Source: Dryocosmus kuriphilus (Eukaryota > Arthropoda > Insecta > Hymenoptera > Cynipidae). Taken from it: a stretch of 64,000 nucleotides of DNA. A program made the position numbers and the translations under genes. The stretch spans positions 179,280,636 to 179,344,635 of the forward strand of contig CM076194.1 of NCBI GenBank assembly GCA_038277395.1. Reading direction: 5' to 3'. The notes beneath the pieces are model-generated. The model was given only the letters and a program-made list of their open reading frames with translations, did not search any database and was not told where the DNA came from. Positions 56,508 to 64,000 of the stretch are shown here, piece by piece; the first letter of the stretch is position 1; every line of letters begins with the position of its first letter.

Positions 56508-58053
56508 CCAGACACCCCATCAAAATAAAGAAAGGTGTCGCTCAGAAAACACAAAGCCCAGCAAACGTACTCCTCGAAATCACTTCCACGAAATGGCAGA
56601 TTCTCTTAATCCCGCGCTAGCTCTAAAGGAGAGGGATTTGGTGGGGGCGGCGAAACGAATCAGAGACAGAATTGAAATAAAGTCGTTACTCAGCAAATGA
56701 TTGAAATTAGAAAAAAACAACGGTTTATTAAATTGAGAGAATTGGTTGAAAATGAGGTGAACAATTACATTGGATCAAAAATTATAATAACTCGGAAAAA
56801 GAAGCGAAGAAAACTCATAAACGTACGAGTCTCTACATCAATTATTTACGGCAATTTACACAGCGGTCTCATTACTTAATTTTATCTCGAAATTACATCA
56901 GAAATACCCGGCAACGCACAACCGACAAACTCATTACGGCAAATTGCTTACGATACTAAAAGTCGCGACCATAGACCAAAGTCCGGCGACGCGGTCACTT
57001 TTCAGAAATGGCGCATGGCCTGAAAATCTTAACCGCGGCCACTCACTCGCACTGACTCTCAAGTTACAATTCAAGTTACATTCTAAAAATACAAAAATTT
57101 CCCGAAAGATAAACAGCAAACCGCGAAAATATCGAAATTAAACAAATTAGCGAAACCAAACAAGAGGAGAGGAGATCAAAAATTGCCTTTGGCCTACCTG
57201 CTTCCCCGCTGCGACATATTGGACTCTTCCACTTAGGATTCCACTGTACTGCAAACAGAAAACTCTCCTGTGCTCGTTCGGTGCGATGGTCAAATCGGAA
57301 CTGACGCTGCTCCGCTTTCTTCCTACGTGAGTAGCGTCTCTCTACGCGCCAATTTCCAGTCCGACAGGTGCTGCCCTCGGAACTATGTTCCTTCCCTCTC
57401 GTCGGTATCGTACCCGGTTCTCTCCTCGCTGTGGCACTGCAGATCTGACAGGTGCTGCCCTCCCGAACTACGGTTCCCTCTGCTTGTCGGTATCGTGCCA
57501 AGTCTGCCTCGTGATAATGTGGCAAGACTGACATCTCAGACATCATGGCCGCTTCTCTCTCGCCGCGACTTCTCCTCGACCGTGGAGGATTACTTTCTCG
57601 TCCCGCGGATTTTCACCGCGGGAAATCTCCTCCTCCCAAGTGAGCTGTAGTGGTGTGTGTAGTGCGGGATGCGGGATTCGGATTGCCGGGCGACACAGTG
57701 CGACGTGCGGGATAGTGAAGTGGAACCTATTTTTCCGGCGGTCATCTTTCAGCGGTGAGGTCCAGGTTAGCGGGGTGCAGGCAGATCCTCCGGCCATCAC
57801 CGATCCACTCCCCCCCGTCTTTACAATTCTACATAATATACCAGGTAAATCATATTACAACAAAAGGAATTCGAAATTATCAGGCTCTCTTTCACACTCA
57901 CACATTCATATCTCGGTTTACCTCTTACGCTGGTGAGTTCCTTTCTGGCCATCTTACCCTTCCAGTAACCTCCCATTAAAGTTTTCAATACATTATTATT
58001 ATTTATCGGCCTGGGGAGAGGATCCCCAACGTGGTGGGTTTCACCACGTTACA
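56508..58053 (-). repeat. LTR of the second Gypsy element
   Basis: On the minus strand the LTR starts TGTAACGTGGTG directly after a polypurine tract. Its inner end is placed next to the PBS-like sequence, giving about 1.55 kb; this end is uncertain because no terminal CA is visible. Inside are an AATAAA signal (minus strand, about 56726) and an 86-base direct duplication beginning GACAGGTGCTGCCCTC at 57362 and 57448. The first 20 bases form a hairpin (GTGGTG/CACCAC). Open frames here are fortuitous. Confidence 0.65.
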
Positions 58054-58055
58054 AC

Positions 58056-58080
58056 ACCCCCCCCCCCCCCCCCCCCCCCA
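58056..58080 (-). other. Polypurine tract with long G-run
   Basis: On the minus strand a run of more than 20 G followed by TGT leads into the 3' LTR start TGTAAC. This is the usual position for plus-strand priming, although a homopolymer of this length may include an assembly artefact. Confidence 0.7.
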
Positions 58081-58442
58081 GACTGACAACTGGGGTTCTG
58101 AACCAGCAGGCGTCAGCAATCCGATCTCCTTTTAAAATTCTTACGGTAATTCTACTCGCGAATGTCTAGCGAGTGAGAGCTTTGGCCTTATTTCGATTCG
58201 ACCGGATTCTATAAACTCCGCGGCCTACCTCCTTGGGGTAAGGATTTAAAGTAGGCAAGAAGGAATGAGGCCCTAACCATGGAGTCCCCATCAAAACGCG
58301 ACTATCAGTGAGGGTATGAATGTGAAAATGGTCAGAAAGAAACCTATTCCCTAAGTTTTCTCAAAACGTAAAAGTTTAGCGGCACCCTAGCGGATCTGAG
58401 TCCTGATTTTAGCTTACTATCTATCACGCGGACGAACTCAAA

Positions 58443-58650
58443 TGAACACCACTAATCCTAAACTGTACTCAACTAACCTTAGACTATACCTTACTAATCT
58501 TAAGCTGCACCTGACTAATCCTAAGCTGTACCTAACTAATCCTAGACTGTACATAACTAACCCTAAACTGCACATGACTAACCCTAAACTGTACATAACT
58601 AATCCTAAACTGTACATAACTAATCCTAAACTGTACACAATTAATCCGGC
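58443..58650. repeat. 21-bp minisatellite in the Gypsy 3' UTR
   Basis: About nine tandem copies of a 21-base unit (ACTAATCCTAAACTGTACAT plus A) lie between ORF3 and the polypurine tract. Because 21 is a multiple of three, repeat-rich open frames appear on both strands, and I do not regard them as genes. Confidence 0.85.
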
Positions 58651-58708
58651 AAATGACTTACAAACTAAAACGGCAAAACTGTTTCGAAACTAGACTGCGC
58701 GGGCGAGC

Positions 58709-59809
58709 TCACAGCCGGCGCAAGATCGCCTCCGCGATAGCCTGGATGAGAGGGTGATCTGCATCCAGGCGAACGCGGGGTTGACCAGCCGCAACGGGTG
58801 CTATTGCTGCCACCGCGGGTCCGAGGGGAGCGCTCGGCGGCTGCGGGGGTCCAGGGGCTTGGCCAGTCGCAGCCTGGGAAGGAGGTGGCACTTGATCATA
58901 GGGTAAATGTGGCCCGACCTCCCCCCTTCTCCAGGCTGCGGAACACCTAGGGCATTGACTGAGCCTCACCGCCGGATTCCCGCATCCGTAGCAGAACACC
59001 CCCCTAGGATGTGGGCACAGCTGGTAGCGGTGCCGACCGACGTGGCAGTTCCAGCACCCATCAGGCGGCGCGCGGACTAGTGGCTCGCACGCCCTCGCTG
59101 TCCAGAGTCGATGTGCTGCCGGGGAACACAAGGCGGGTGACCGGTCCGGAACCCTTCGGGGGTTTGCCCCCAGCAACGCCGAGACCTGCGCTTCGATCGT
59201 GAACAACGGCGAGGGAACAGGGTCTTGGGTTCTCGTCGGCGGAGGACACTCCCCGGGAGTTCCGCACCGGTCCGCAAAGGTGACCCTCCTTGTTTCTCGC
59301 GGCACGGAAGTGTCGGATGGTGGCTTCTCCAGAGCGGCTGACTTACCGGGCTCCGGCACGGTTGACTTATCGGGCTTCGCTACGGCCCCTGAGCCGGTCG
59401 CTCCTCCGTGGCACCTCCTCCTCCTCTTCCTTTTCGGAGGTTCCTCGACCTCTGGAGCTTTGCCGAGGGCTCCTCTCCTTGGGGGGTCTCCCCGGACCTC
59501 GTCGCTTGCCAAGGCGGCTTCCCTGGACTTTGCCGCTGGTCTTTCGGGGCCTGCCGCGCCCTCTTCGTCTCTGACCCGCGCCGGGTGCTGTTCCGGTATT
59601 CTCCGGAACGGGAGTTGAGGGGCTTGCCCCGCGAAACGGTCCTCCAGGTCGATAGGCCCCCATGGACCCATCCTGAACTCCCTCGTCATCGGCCTTGGCG
59701 GCTGGCGGCGAGGAGCCCGGGTCCTCAGGCGGACATTGGCCTGGATTGGCGTCGGTCGAAAACGGGGGATTCTTCTCCTGGTGACCGGACTGTAAGGAAT
59801 GGTCCCCAT
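58709..59809 (-). CDS. Gypsy ORF3 with duplicated zinc-knuckle pair
   Basis: The 366-residue frame starts at ATG 59809, 443 bases before the end of pol, in another frame. Residues 1-150 are Pro/Arg-rich with a nuclear-localisation-like KRKRRRRCHGG. Residues about 265-305 hold two zinc knuckles, GCWNCHVGRHRYQLC and FCYGCGNPAVRLSQC. These align with Gag's GCWNCKEQGHNHRLC and FCHACGEPGQYSRSC. The C-terminus is Pro/Ala-rich and ends in a short helix, HPLIQAIAEAILRRL. There is no signal peptide or transmembrane segment, so it is not an envelope protein. It is probably an RNA-binding accessory protein that arose by copying Gag's nucleocapsid. Confidence 0.7.
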   Translation of the reverse strand: MGTIPYSPVTRRRIPRFRPTPIQANVRLRTRAPRRQPPRPMTREFRMGPWGPIDLEDRFAGQAPQLPFRRIPEQHPARVRDEEGAAGPERPAAKSREAALASDEVRGDPPRRGALGKAPEVEEPPKRKRRRRCHGGATGSGAVAKPDKSTVPEPGKSAALEKPPSDTSVPRETRRVTFADRCGTPGECPPPTRTQDPVPSPLFTIEAQVSALLGANPRRVPDRSPALCSPAAHRLWTARACEPLVRAPPDGCWNCHVGRHRYQLCPHPRGVFCYGCGNPAVRLSQCPRCSAAWRRGEVGPHLPYDQVPPPSQAATGQAPGPPQPPSAPLGPAVAAIAPVAAGQPRVRLDADHPLIQAIAEAILRRL

Positions 59810-62800
59810 TAATAAGGCTAGGATCCACCGACCAATAGTGTTTCAGGTCCTTTACATGAGCTTTTTCAACCACCCCCGACTCGTCTTGAACCTCGTATAC
59901 CACCGGAGAGATTACTTTTACTACTCTATATGGCCCCGCATATTTAGGGGACAGTTTACTCGCAATGTAATTAACCGCAGAAGACAGGACATGGGTACGC
60001 CGCCAAACGATATCCCCTATTCTGTATCTAACGTCGCGACGGTGGCGGTTGTAATATTTCGCTTGCCGGTCTGACGTCAAATCCAGATGGTGCGCTACTA
60101 AATCTCTGAGGGCCGGTAGTCTCTTAATTCTATCCTCCCATTCCTCAACAGCTAACGGCACAATCTCAGGTACTCCCTCTTCTTGCTTCCTCAACGATTT
60201 GGCCAGTCTAGGCTCTCGACCGAAATTGAAGAGCGCTGGCGACACACGAGTGGAACTATGCACGGCCGTATTATACGCAAATCGGAAATCTGGGAGATGC
60301 TTATCCCAATTACGATGATCCCCTTCTACAAAGGACGATATCATGGTTTTCAGCACTCGATTTACCCTCTCCACCGGATTCGCTTGCGCGTGGTACGGTG
60401 GGGTAGTCAAGTGTTTGATTCCCAGTTCCGACGCGGCCCTAGAAATTAGCTTGTTCACGAACTCGGTGCCATTATCGGTGAACAATACTTCGGGAGTTCC
60501 CCATCTAAACACAATCGTGTCCTCGAACGCTTTTTGTACACTAACGGCATTTGCTTTTCTCAGGGGCAGGACCTCGATCCACTTGGTAAACATGTCCTGG
60601 AATACCAGAACGTAGTGATTCCCTGAGCGGCTAGGTGGGAGCGGGCCCATAATATCAGCCGCTACCACCGACCAAGGCTGCTCGATCACTCGTTTACCCA
60701 TAAGACCTATAGGACCTGCCTGTTCCACCTTCATTCTCTGACAGGTTTCGCAAGAACGGACATGGGTAGCCACGTCTTTGAACATGCCAGGCCAATAGTA
60801 GAGCAACGACAGACGTTGGAAAGTCTTATCCACACCTAAGTGACCCGAGGTGTGGGTGCCGTGCGCCTCATTCATGGCTTGACTTCTAAGCTCCAAGGGC
60901 AGCACCAACTTCCACGCCTCTAAGTCCGGCAACAAAGGGTCGGTAAGACGATCAGGACGATGGCAATATAAACGCCCGTCCTCGATCTTCCAATCTGGGA
61001 ACTGATACGGCATCTCTTGGACCAACTTAGTTCTGCGAGTGAACCAGAGGTCATCAGTCTCCCCGATCGTATTTACCATTTCGGGTGCGAGTTCGAAAAT
61101 TCTAGACAGAGCGTCCGGGACATGGTGTAAAGCACCTTTTCTGTGTCGAATTTCAAAATCGTACTGCAGCAGTCTTAACGCCCACCTACCCAAGCGACCT
61201 GTGGGGTCCCTCAAATGGTATAGCCATTTCAGACTGCTGTGGTCGGTGATCACTATAAAGTGATACCCTTCCAAGTAGGGCCTGAACTTTTCTACGGCCC
61301 AAACTACAGCCAAACACTCTTGTTCGGTCACCGTATAATTTTTCTCTGCCCCTTGCATCGCACGACTTGCGAAAGCGACAACGTGCTCCTCTCCATTCTG
61401 TTCTTGTGTCAGGACAGCTCCCAAACCGGTACCGCTCGCGTCGGTTTGCAGAACAAACGGTAGACTGAAATCGGGTCTCGATAGAGTGGGTGCGGTTACC
61501 AGAGCGTTCTTCAAGACTTGGAAGGCTTGCTCTTGGTCTTCTCCCCATGTGTACCGTCGGTTTTTCTTTAATAATTGGTACAGGGGTTCGGCCTTTCTCG
61601 CAAAGTCTTTGATGAAGCGCCTGTACCATGAAACCATACCCAGAAATCGTCTAAGCTGGAGTAAGTTCTTAGGAGCCGGGTAGTTGGTTATTGGTTCTAT
61701 TTTCTCCGGATCCGGGTGCATTCCCGTCCTATCTACCAAGTAACCCAAATACCGCACCTGACTGCATCCGAACTCACTCTTCTCCCGATTGACGGTAAGA
61801 CCGGCATTAATGACGGCATCTAGAACCTTCCCTAACCAACGCGTATGTTCCTCGAAAGTTTCGCTGACTACTATAATATCGTCCATATACGCGAACGCAT
61901 GAGGTTCAAATTCCGGAGTTATCAAACGGTCTAGCAATCGCTGAAAGCTCGCCGGTGCTCCCGACAACCCGAAGGGCATCCTATTATAGTGGAACAGTCC
62001 CTTCCCTGGCACCGGAAAAGCGGTAAGCTCTTTGCTTTCCTCTGACAACGGAATCTGTTGGAACGCCTGACTTAAGTCAATCTTCGAAATGTAACGCGCC
62101 GACGCGAGTTTGTCCAGTATCTCATTGATATTCCGCATCGGATAAGCATCTTTTTTAGCGACCTCATTTAACTTTCTAAACTCGATACAGAGTAGTCTAT
62201 ACCCTCCGTCCGACTTCCTCACCATGACCACCGGGTTACACCATTCGCTCCCACTAGGACTAATTATTCCCTCCGCTTCGAGCTTCTGAGCTGCTTCTCT
62301 AAACGCCTCTTCCACTTTGGGAGATAATCGCCTATGGCATTGCTTGATGGGAGGGTGACCCTGCACATCAATGGTGTGCTTCGTTAAACTGGTTGCGGGA
62401 AGCTTAATCGGCATGGGCGGTATTTTCTCCGTTAGAAACTTATCGAGATACCGGGCCTCGCTTTCTTGGAGCTCTTTCAGCCCCGTGCAAGCTTGACTAT
62501 ACGATACTCCCTGGGCGCGATCCTCGGCCACGACACTCTCCTCCGACAACGGAAGTGATTCCGTCGGAGATGTGCTCAAGTCGATCTCATGGCTCTGATA
62601 AGAGCGCCACTGCCCTTCACCTAATCTCCATATCCTATCCTTAAACCTAACGTCAAAATCAAATAGTTCGGCAAAATCATGCCCGAACAAAATTTCGCAA
62701 TCGAAAGTCGGCGCAAAACGAATAGATAAAAATTTCCTTATTCCTAAAAACTCTAACGGTAATGTGGCCTGTCCGGCCGTTTCCTCGACAACGCCGTTTG

Positions 62801-63119
62801 GGTACATTATCCCCGGGCGTATCTGGTTAGCTAGTCTATCTAACAAAGCGCTAAATTTTCCAAAAGCAGGCTTGCCCACATACGTGCAGCACGAGCCTGG
62901 ATCGAAGAGTCCATAGAGTGATTGGCCATCTACTCTAACTGTAATAAAGAGCCGCCTCTCATCAAACACCGCATTGACTTGCTCTTTCTGAATTTGAGGG
63001 GCCCTAATAACGAGAGGGGGAAGTGACGGGACCCGAGTGTCACTCACCCTTACTCGTTTCCCGGCCGGGGTCCGGAGCATCCGCTGCAACTCCTCGAATA
63101 CTGACCGGGTTCGCCACAA
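59367..63119 (-). CDS. pol: Gypsy Pol polyprotein, intact
   Basis: The 1250-residue frame has no stops. The protease region has LYGLFDPGSCCTYVG, with Asp-Pro-Gly where Asp-Thr/Ser-Gly is usual. RT has KIDLSQAFQQI and the catalytic FAYMDDIIVVS. RNase H has LQTDASGTGLGAVLTQ and VITDHSSLKWL. Integrase has an HHCC finger (HTSGHLGVDKTF ... CETCQRM) and the DDE residues in VAADIMGPL, LFTDNGTEF and PVERVNRVLK. A GPY/F-like region follows. The last 120 residues are basic with AT-hook-like RGRGRPRK and GPGRPPK motifs. That tail overlaps ORF3, so the two frames constrain each other. Pol overlaps gag by 70 bases. Confidence 0.93.
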   Translation of the reverse strand: MWRTRSVFEELQRMLRTPAGKRVRVSDTRVPSLPPLVIRAPQIQKEQVNAVFDERRLFITVRVDGQSLYGLFDPGSCCTYVGKPAFGKFSALLDRLANQIRPGIMYPNGVVEETAGQATLPLEFLGIRKFLSIRFAPTFDCEILFGHDFAELFDFDVRFKDRIWRLGEGQWRSYQSHEIDLSTSPTESLPLSEESVVAEDRAQGVSYSQACTGLKELQESEARYLDKFLTEKIPPMPIKLPATSLTKHTIDVQGHPPIKQCHRRLSPKVEEAFREAAQKLEAEGIISPSGSEWCNPVVMVRKSDGGYRLLCIEFRKLNEVAKKDAYPMRNINEILDKLASARYISKIDLSQAFQQIPLSEESKELTAFPVPGKGLFHYNRMPFGLSGAPASFQRLLDRLITPEFEPHAFAYMDDIIVVSETFEEHTRWLGKVLDAVINAGLTVNREKSEFGCSQVRYLGYLVDRTGMHPDPEKIEPITNYPAPKNLLQLRRFLGMVSWYRRFIKDFARKAEPLYQLLKKNRRYTWGEDQEQAFQVLKNALVTAPTLSRPDFSLPFVLQTDASGTGLGAVLTQEQNGEEHVVAFASRAMQGAEKNYTVTEQECLAVVWAVEKFRPYLEGYHFIVITDHSSLKWLYHLRDPTGRLGRWALRLLQYDFEIRHRKGALHHVPDALSRIFELAPEMVNTIGETDDLWFTRRTKLVQEMPYQFPDWKIEDGRLYCHRPDRLTDPLLPDLEAWKLVLPLELRSQAMNEAHGTHTSGHLGVDKTFQRLSLLYYWPGMFKDVATHVRSCETCQRMKVEQAGPIGLMGKRVIEQPWSVVAADIMGPLPPSRSGNHYVLVFQDMFTKWIEVLPLRKANAVSVQKAFEDTIVFRWGTPEVLFTDNGTEFVNKLISRAASELGIKHLTTPPYHAQANPVERVNRVLKTMISSFVEGDHRNWDKHLPDFRFAYNTAVHSSTRVSPALFNFGREPRLAKSLRKQEEGVPEIVPLAVEEWEDRIKRLPALRDLVAHHLDLTSDRQAKYYNRHRRDVRYRIGDIVWRRTHVLSSAVNYIASKLSPKYAGPYRVVKVISPVVYEVQDESGVVEKAHVKDLKHYWSVDPSLINGDHSLQSGHQEKNPPFSTDANPGQCPPEDPGSSPPAAKADDEGVQDGSMGAYRPGGPFRGASPSTPVPENTGTAPGAGQRRRGRGRPRKTSGKVQGSRLGKRRGPGRPPKERSPRQSSRGRGTSEKEEEEEVPRRSDRLRGRSEAR

Positions 63120-64000
63120 GCGTGGCAGAAAACCTGTTTAGGTTTGGAACAAAGGCGATGATTGTGGCCTTGTTCTTTGCAGTTCCAACAACCGCCACGC
63201 ATCTCCCTATTATTAGTGGCACTAGCGGTAGTGGACACAGGAGGGGACCGCGTTGAGGGAACTGCCTTCTTTGGTTCTGGTCCCACCGCTGCACTCGGCG
63301 ATCCGGGTGCATAGGCGGCCTGGGTACCGACCGAAGGATACATGGGACTAGCTGGCACCATTGGTGCCTGAGGAAAGCCTGGACAAAAACTGTATGGTGG
63401 CCAATAAGAGGGAAAATAATTAAGATTATTTGGCCCATTTTGCTGCGGCACGAGTGGGGAGTTTACTCCTGCACACTGACTGCCTGCTTGGCCGGTCGAC
63501 GCGGGCTCGGTCGACATCTGACTCACGTCACTACTGGGCTTCTTACTATTGCCCTTGCCTCGATTTCTAGGTTTCTTTTTGTTTCCGCTAGGAGTAGAAA
63601 TGCTGCCGGAGGAATTATTGTTTCCGGACTTAGTCTCTTGGCCCTTAGCCGGACTCAACAGTTCGGCCTCCGCAGCCGCGACTCCTTCAGGCTTCCGACC
63701 TTGATTCGCCCTATACGAAAACTCCGGCAGAACGCTATCCTTGATAGGGGGAGGGGGTAGATAAGCTTTTGAAATTTCCCTTGATGCTTCGAACCTTTCA
63801 CCCGCTTCTTCTAGCTCGTCGAAGGACTTATAGTCCAGCTTCGGAAGAGCTCCGAGGTATATCGGGTGTAAATTGTTAATTGCGAGCTGCAGTTGCTCAT
63901 ATTCGGAAATCGGAGGGTCGTAATGCTGAAAAATTAAACGAATGTTTAATAAATAATCAGCAATGAGCTCGTCCTGGCCCTGGGTTCTACGACGTCCCTC
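63050..64000 (-). CDS. gag: Gypsy Gag, 5' end outside window
   Basis: The frame is open from the window edge to the stop near 63050. At the edge it shows the retrotransposon Gag capsid domain (QDELIADYLLNIRLIFQHYD, then SFDELEEAGERFEA). A Ser/Lys/Pro-rich linker and two zinc knuckles follow: CWNCKEQGHNHRLC, and CHACGEPGQYSRSC, in which Tyr replaces the His. The TTG at 63658 is internal and not the true start. Gag packages the element RNA. Confidence 0.88.
   Translation of the reverse strand, partial: EGRRRTQGQDELIADYLLNIRLIFQHYDPPISEYEQLQLAINNLHPIYLGALPKLDYKSFDELEEAGERFEASREISKAYLPPPPIKDSVLPEFSYRANQGRKPEGVAAAEAELLSPAKGQETKSGNNNSSGSISTPSGNKKKPRNRGKGNSKKPSSDVSQMSTEPASTGQAGSQCAGVNSPLVPQQNGPNNLNYFPSYWPPYSFCPGFPQAPMVPASPMYPSVGTQAAYAPGSPSAAVGPEPKKAVPSTRSPPVSTTASATNNREMRGGCWNCKEQGHNHRLCSKPKQVFCHACGEPGQYSRSCSGCSGPRPGNE

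Larger units (their letters stand above)
56508..64000 (-). mobile_element. Second Ty3/Gypsy element, partial at window edge
   Basis: The minus-strand element has gag, pol, an overlapping ORF3, a polypurine tract and the 3' LTR. The coding part is GC-rich and free of stops, unlike everything around it, which suggests a young element or one from a lineage with different base composition. Its 5' LTR and the start of gag are beyond position 64000. Confidence 0.88.

Noticed and set aside
57076..57800. Several open frames of 70-156 codons on both strands
   Set aside because: They lie in the GC-rich LTR with an 86-base direct duplication; no domain or consistent frame.
58443..58650. Possible insect telomere-type (CCTAA)n array
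   Set aside because: The unit is 21 bases with only one CCTAA-like word per unit and lies in a Gypsy 3' UTR.
58438..58693. Repetitive frames MYSLGLV.. and NPKLYLTN.. on both strands
   Set aside because: They are produced by a 21-bp minisatellite whose unit length is a multiple of three.
59199..59618. Plus-strand open frames across the GC-rich Gypsy tail
   Set aside because: High GC content removes stops in all frames; the minus-strand pol and ORF3 explain the region.
58709..59809. Envelope gene of an infectious Gypsy
   Set aside because: ORF3 has zinc knuckles but no signal peptide, cleavage site or transmembrane segment.

Overview
The window is AT-rich, intron-poor DNA in which every recognisable coding region belongs to a transposable element. 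Polinton/Maverick, DIRS, Ty3/Gypsy and CR1/Jockey-type elements occurring together, plus a tRNA-derived SINE, point to an arthropod, most likely an insect. I could not assign an order and found no convincing host gene.

Layout. Bases 1-5667 hold a broken Tnp2/CACTA-like transposase gene (about 1260-3433). A 5'-truncated non-LTR fragment with a 12-bp target duplication sits exactly at that gene's stop codon. A (TA)n tract, a small palindrome and two minisatellite-like arrays follow.

Bases 5668-47717 are one very large nested structure. The outer element is a decayed Polinton with about 0.9-kb terminal inverted repeats (TIRs), AGT/ACT termini and a 5/6-matching 6-bp target duplication. Its genes are a protein-primed type B DNA polymerase, a possible nuclease-like gene, double-jelly-roll capsid protein, minor capsid protein, adenovirus-type protease, a hydrophobic capsid-associated protein, a PLA2-like gene, FtsK-type packaging ATPase, a DUF8207-like protein, a fibre-like protein, an integrase with chromodomain, and three small genes. 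All but the minor capsid gene are visibly damaged. Inside its polymerase gene lies a second, related Polinton (10465-28079) with a 6-bp target duplication. That element is almost entirely a giant palindrome: two 4.77-kb inverted arms around a 2.3-kb core with one small zinc-finger gene. A young Ty3/Gypsy element (11579-17322, identical 356-bp LTRs) interrupts the left arm. Inside the outer protease gene lies a DIRS tyrosine-recombinase retrotransposon (about 31465-40394), whose reverse transcriptase gene is split by a CR1/Jockey-type non-LTR element (about 34405-38606). Removing the insertions leaves an outer Polinton of about 15.5 kb, a normal size for the family.

Bases 47718-56500 are mostly non-coding. 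They hold a GTCGGCCCAAC-rich MITE-like element inside a larger inverted-repeat element, a tRNA-Lys-like SINE, and a detached fragment of the same Polinton TIR. Bases 56508-64000 hold a second, apparently intact Ty3/Gypsy element on the minus strand: one LTR, an ORF3 with a duplicated zinc-knuckle pair, a 1250-residue pol and a gag that runs off the window. A primer-binding-site-like sequence lies beyond its 3' LTR, suggesting two copies once shared that LTR.

Inferred order of events: the outer Polinton inserted and decayed; the palindromic Polinton and the DIRS element then landed in it; the Gypsy and the non-LTR element landed in those. The Gypsy at 11579-17322 is the youngest because its LTRs read as identical.
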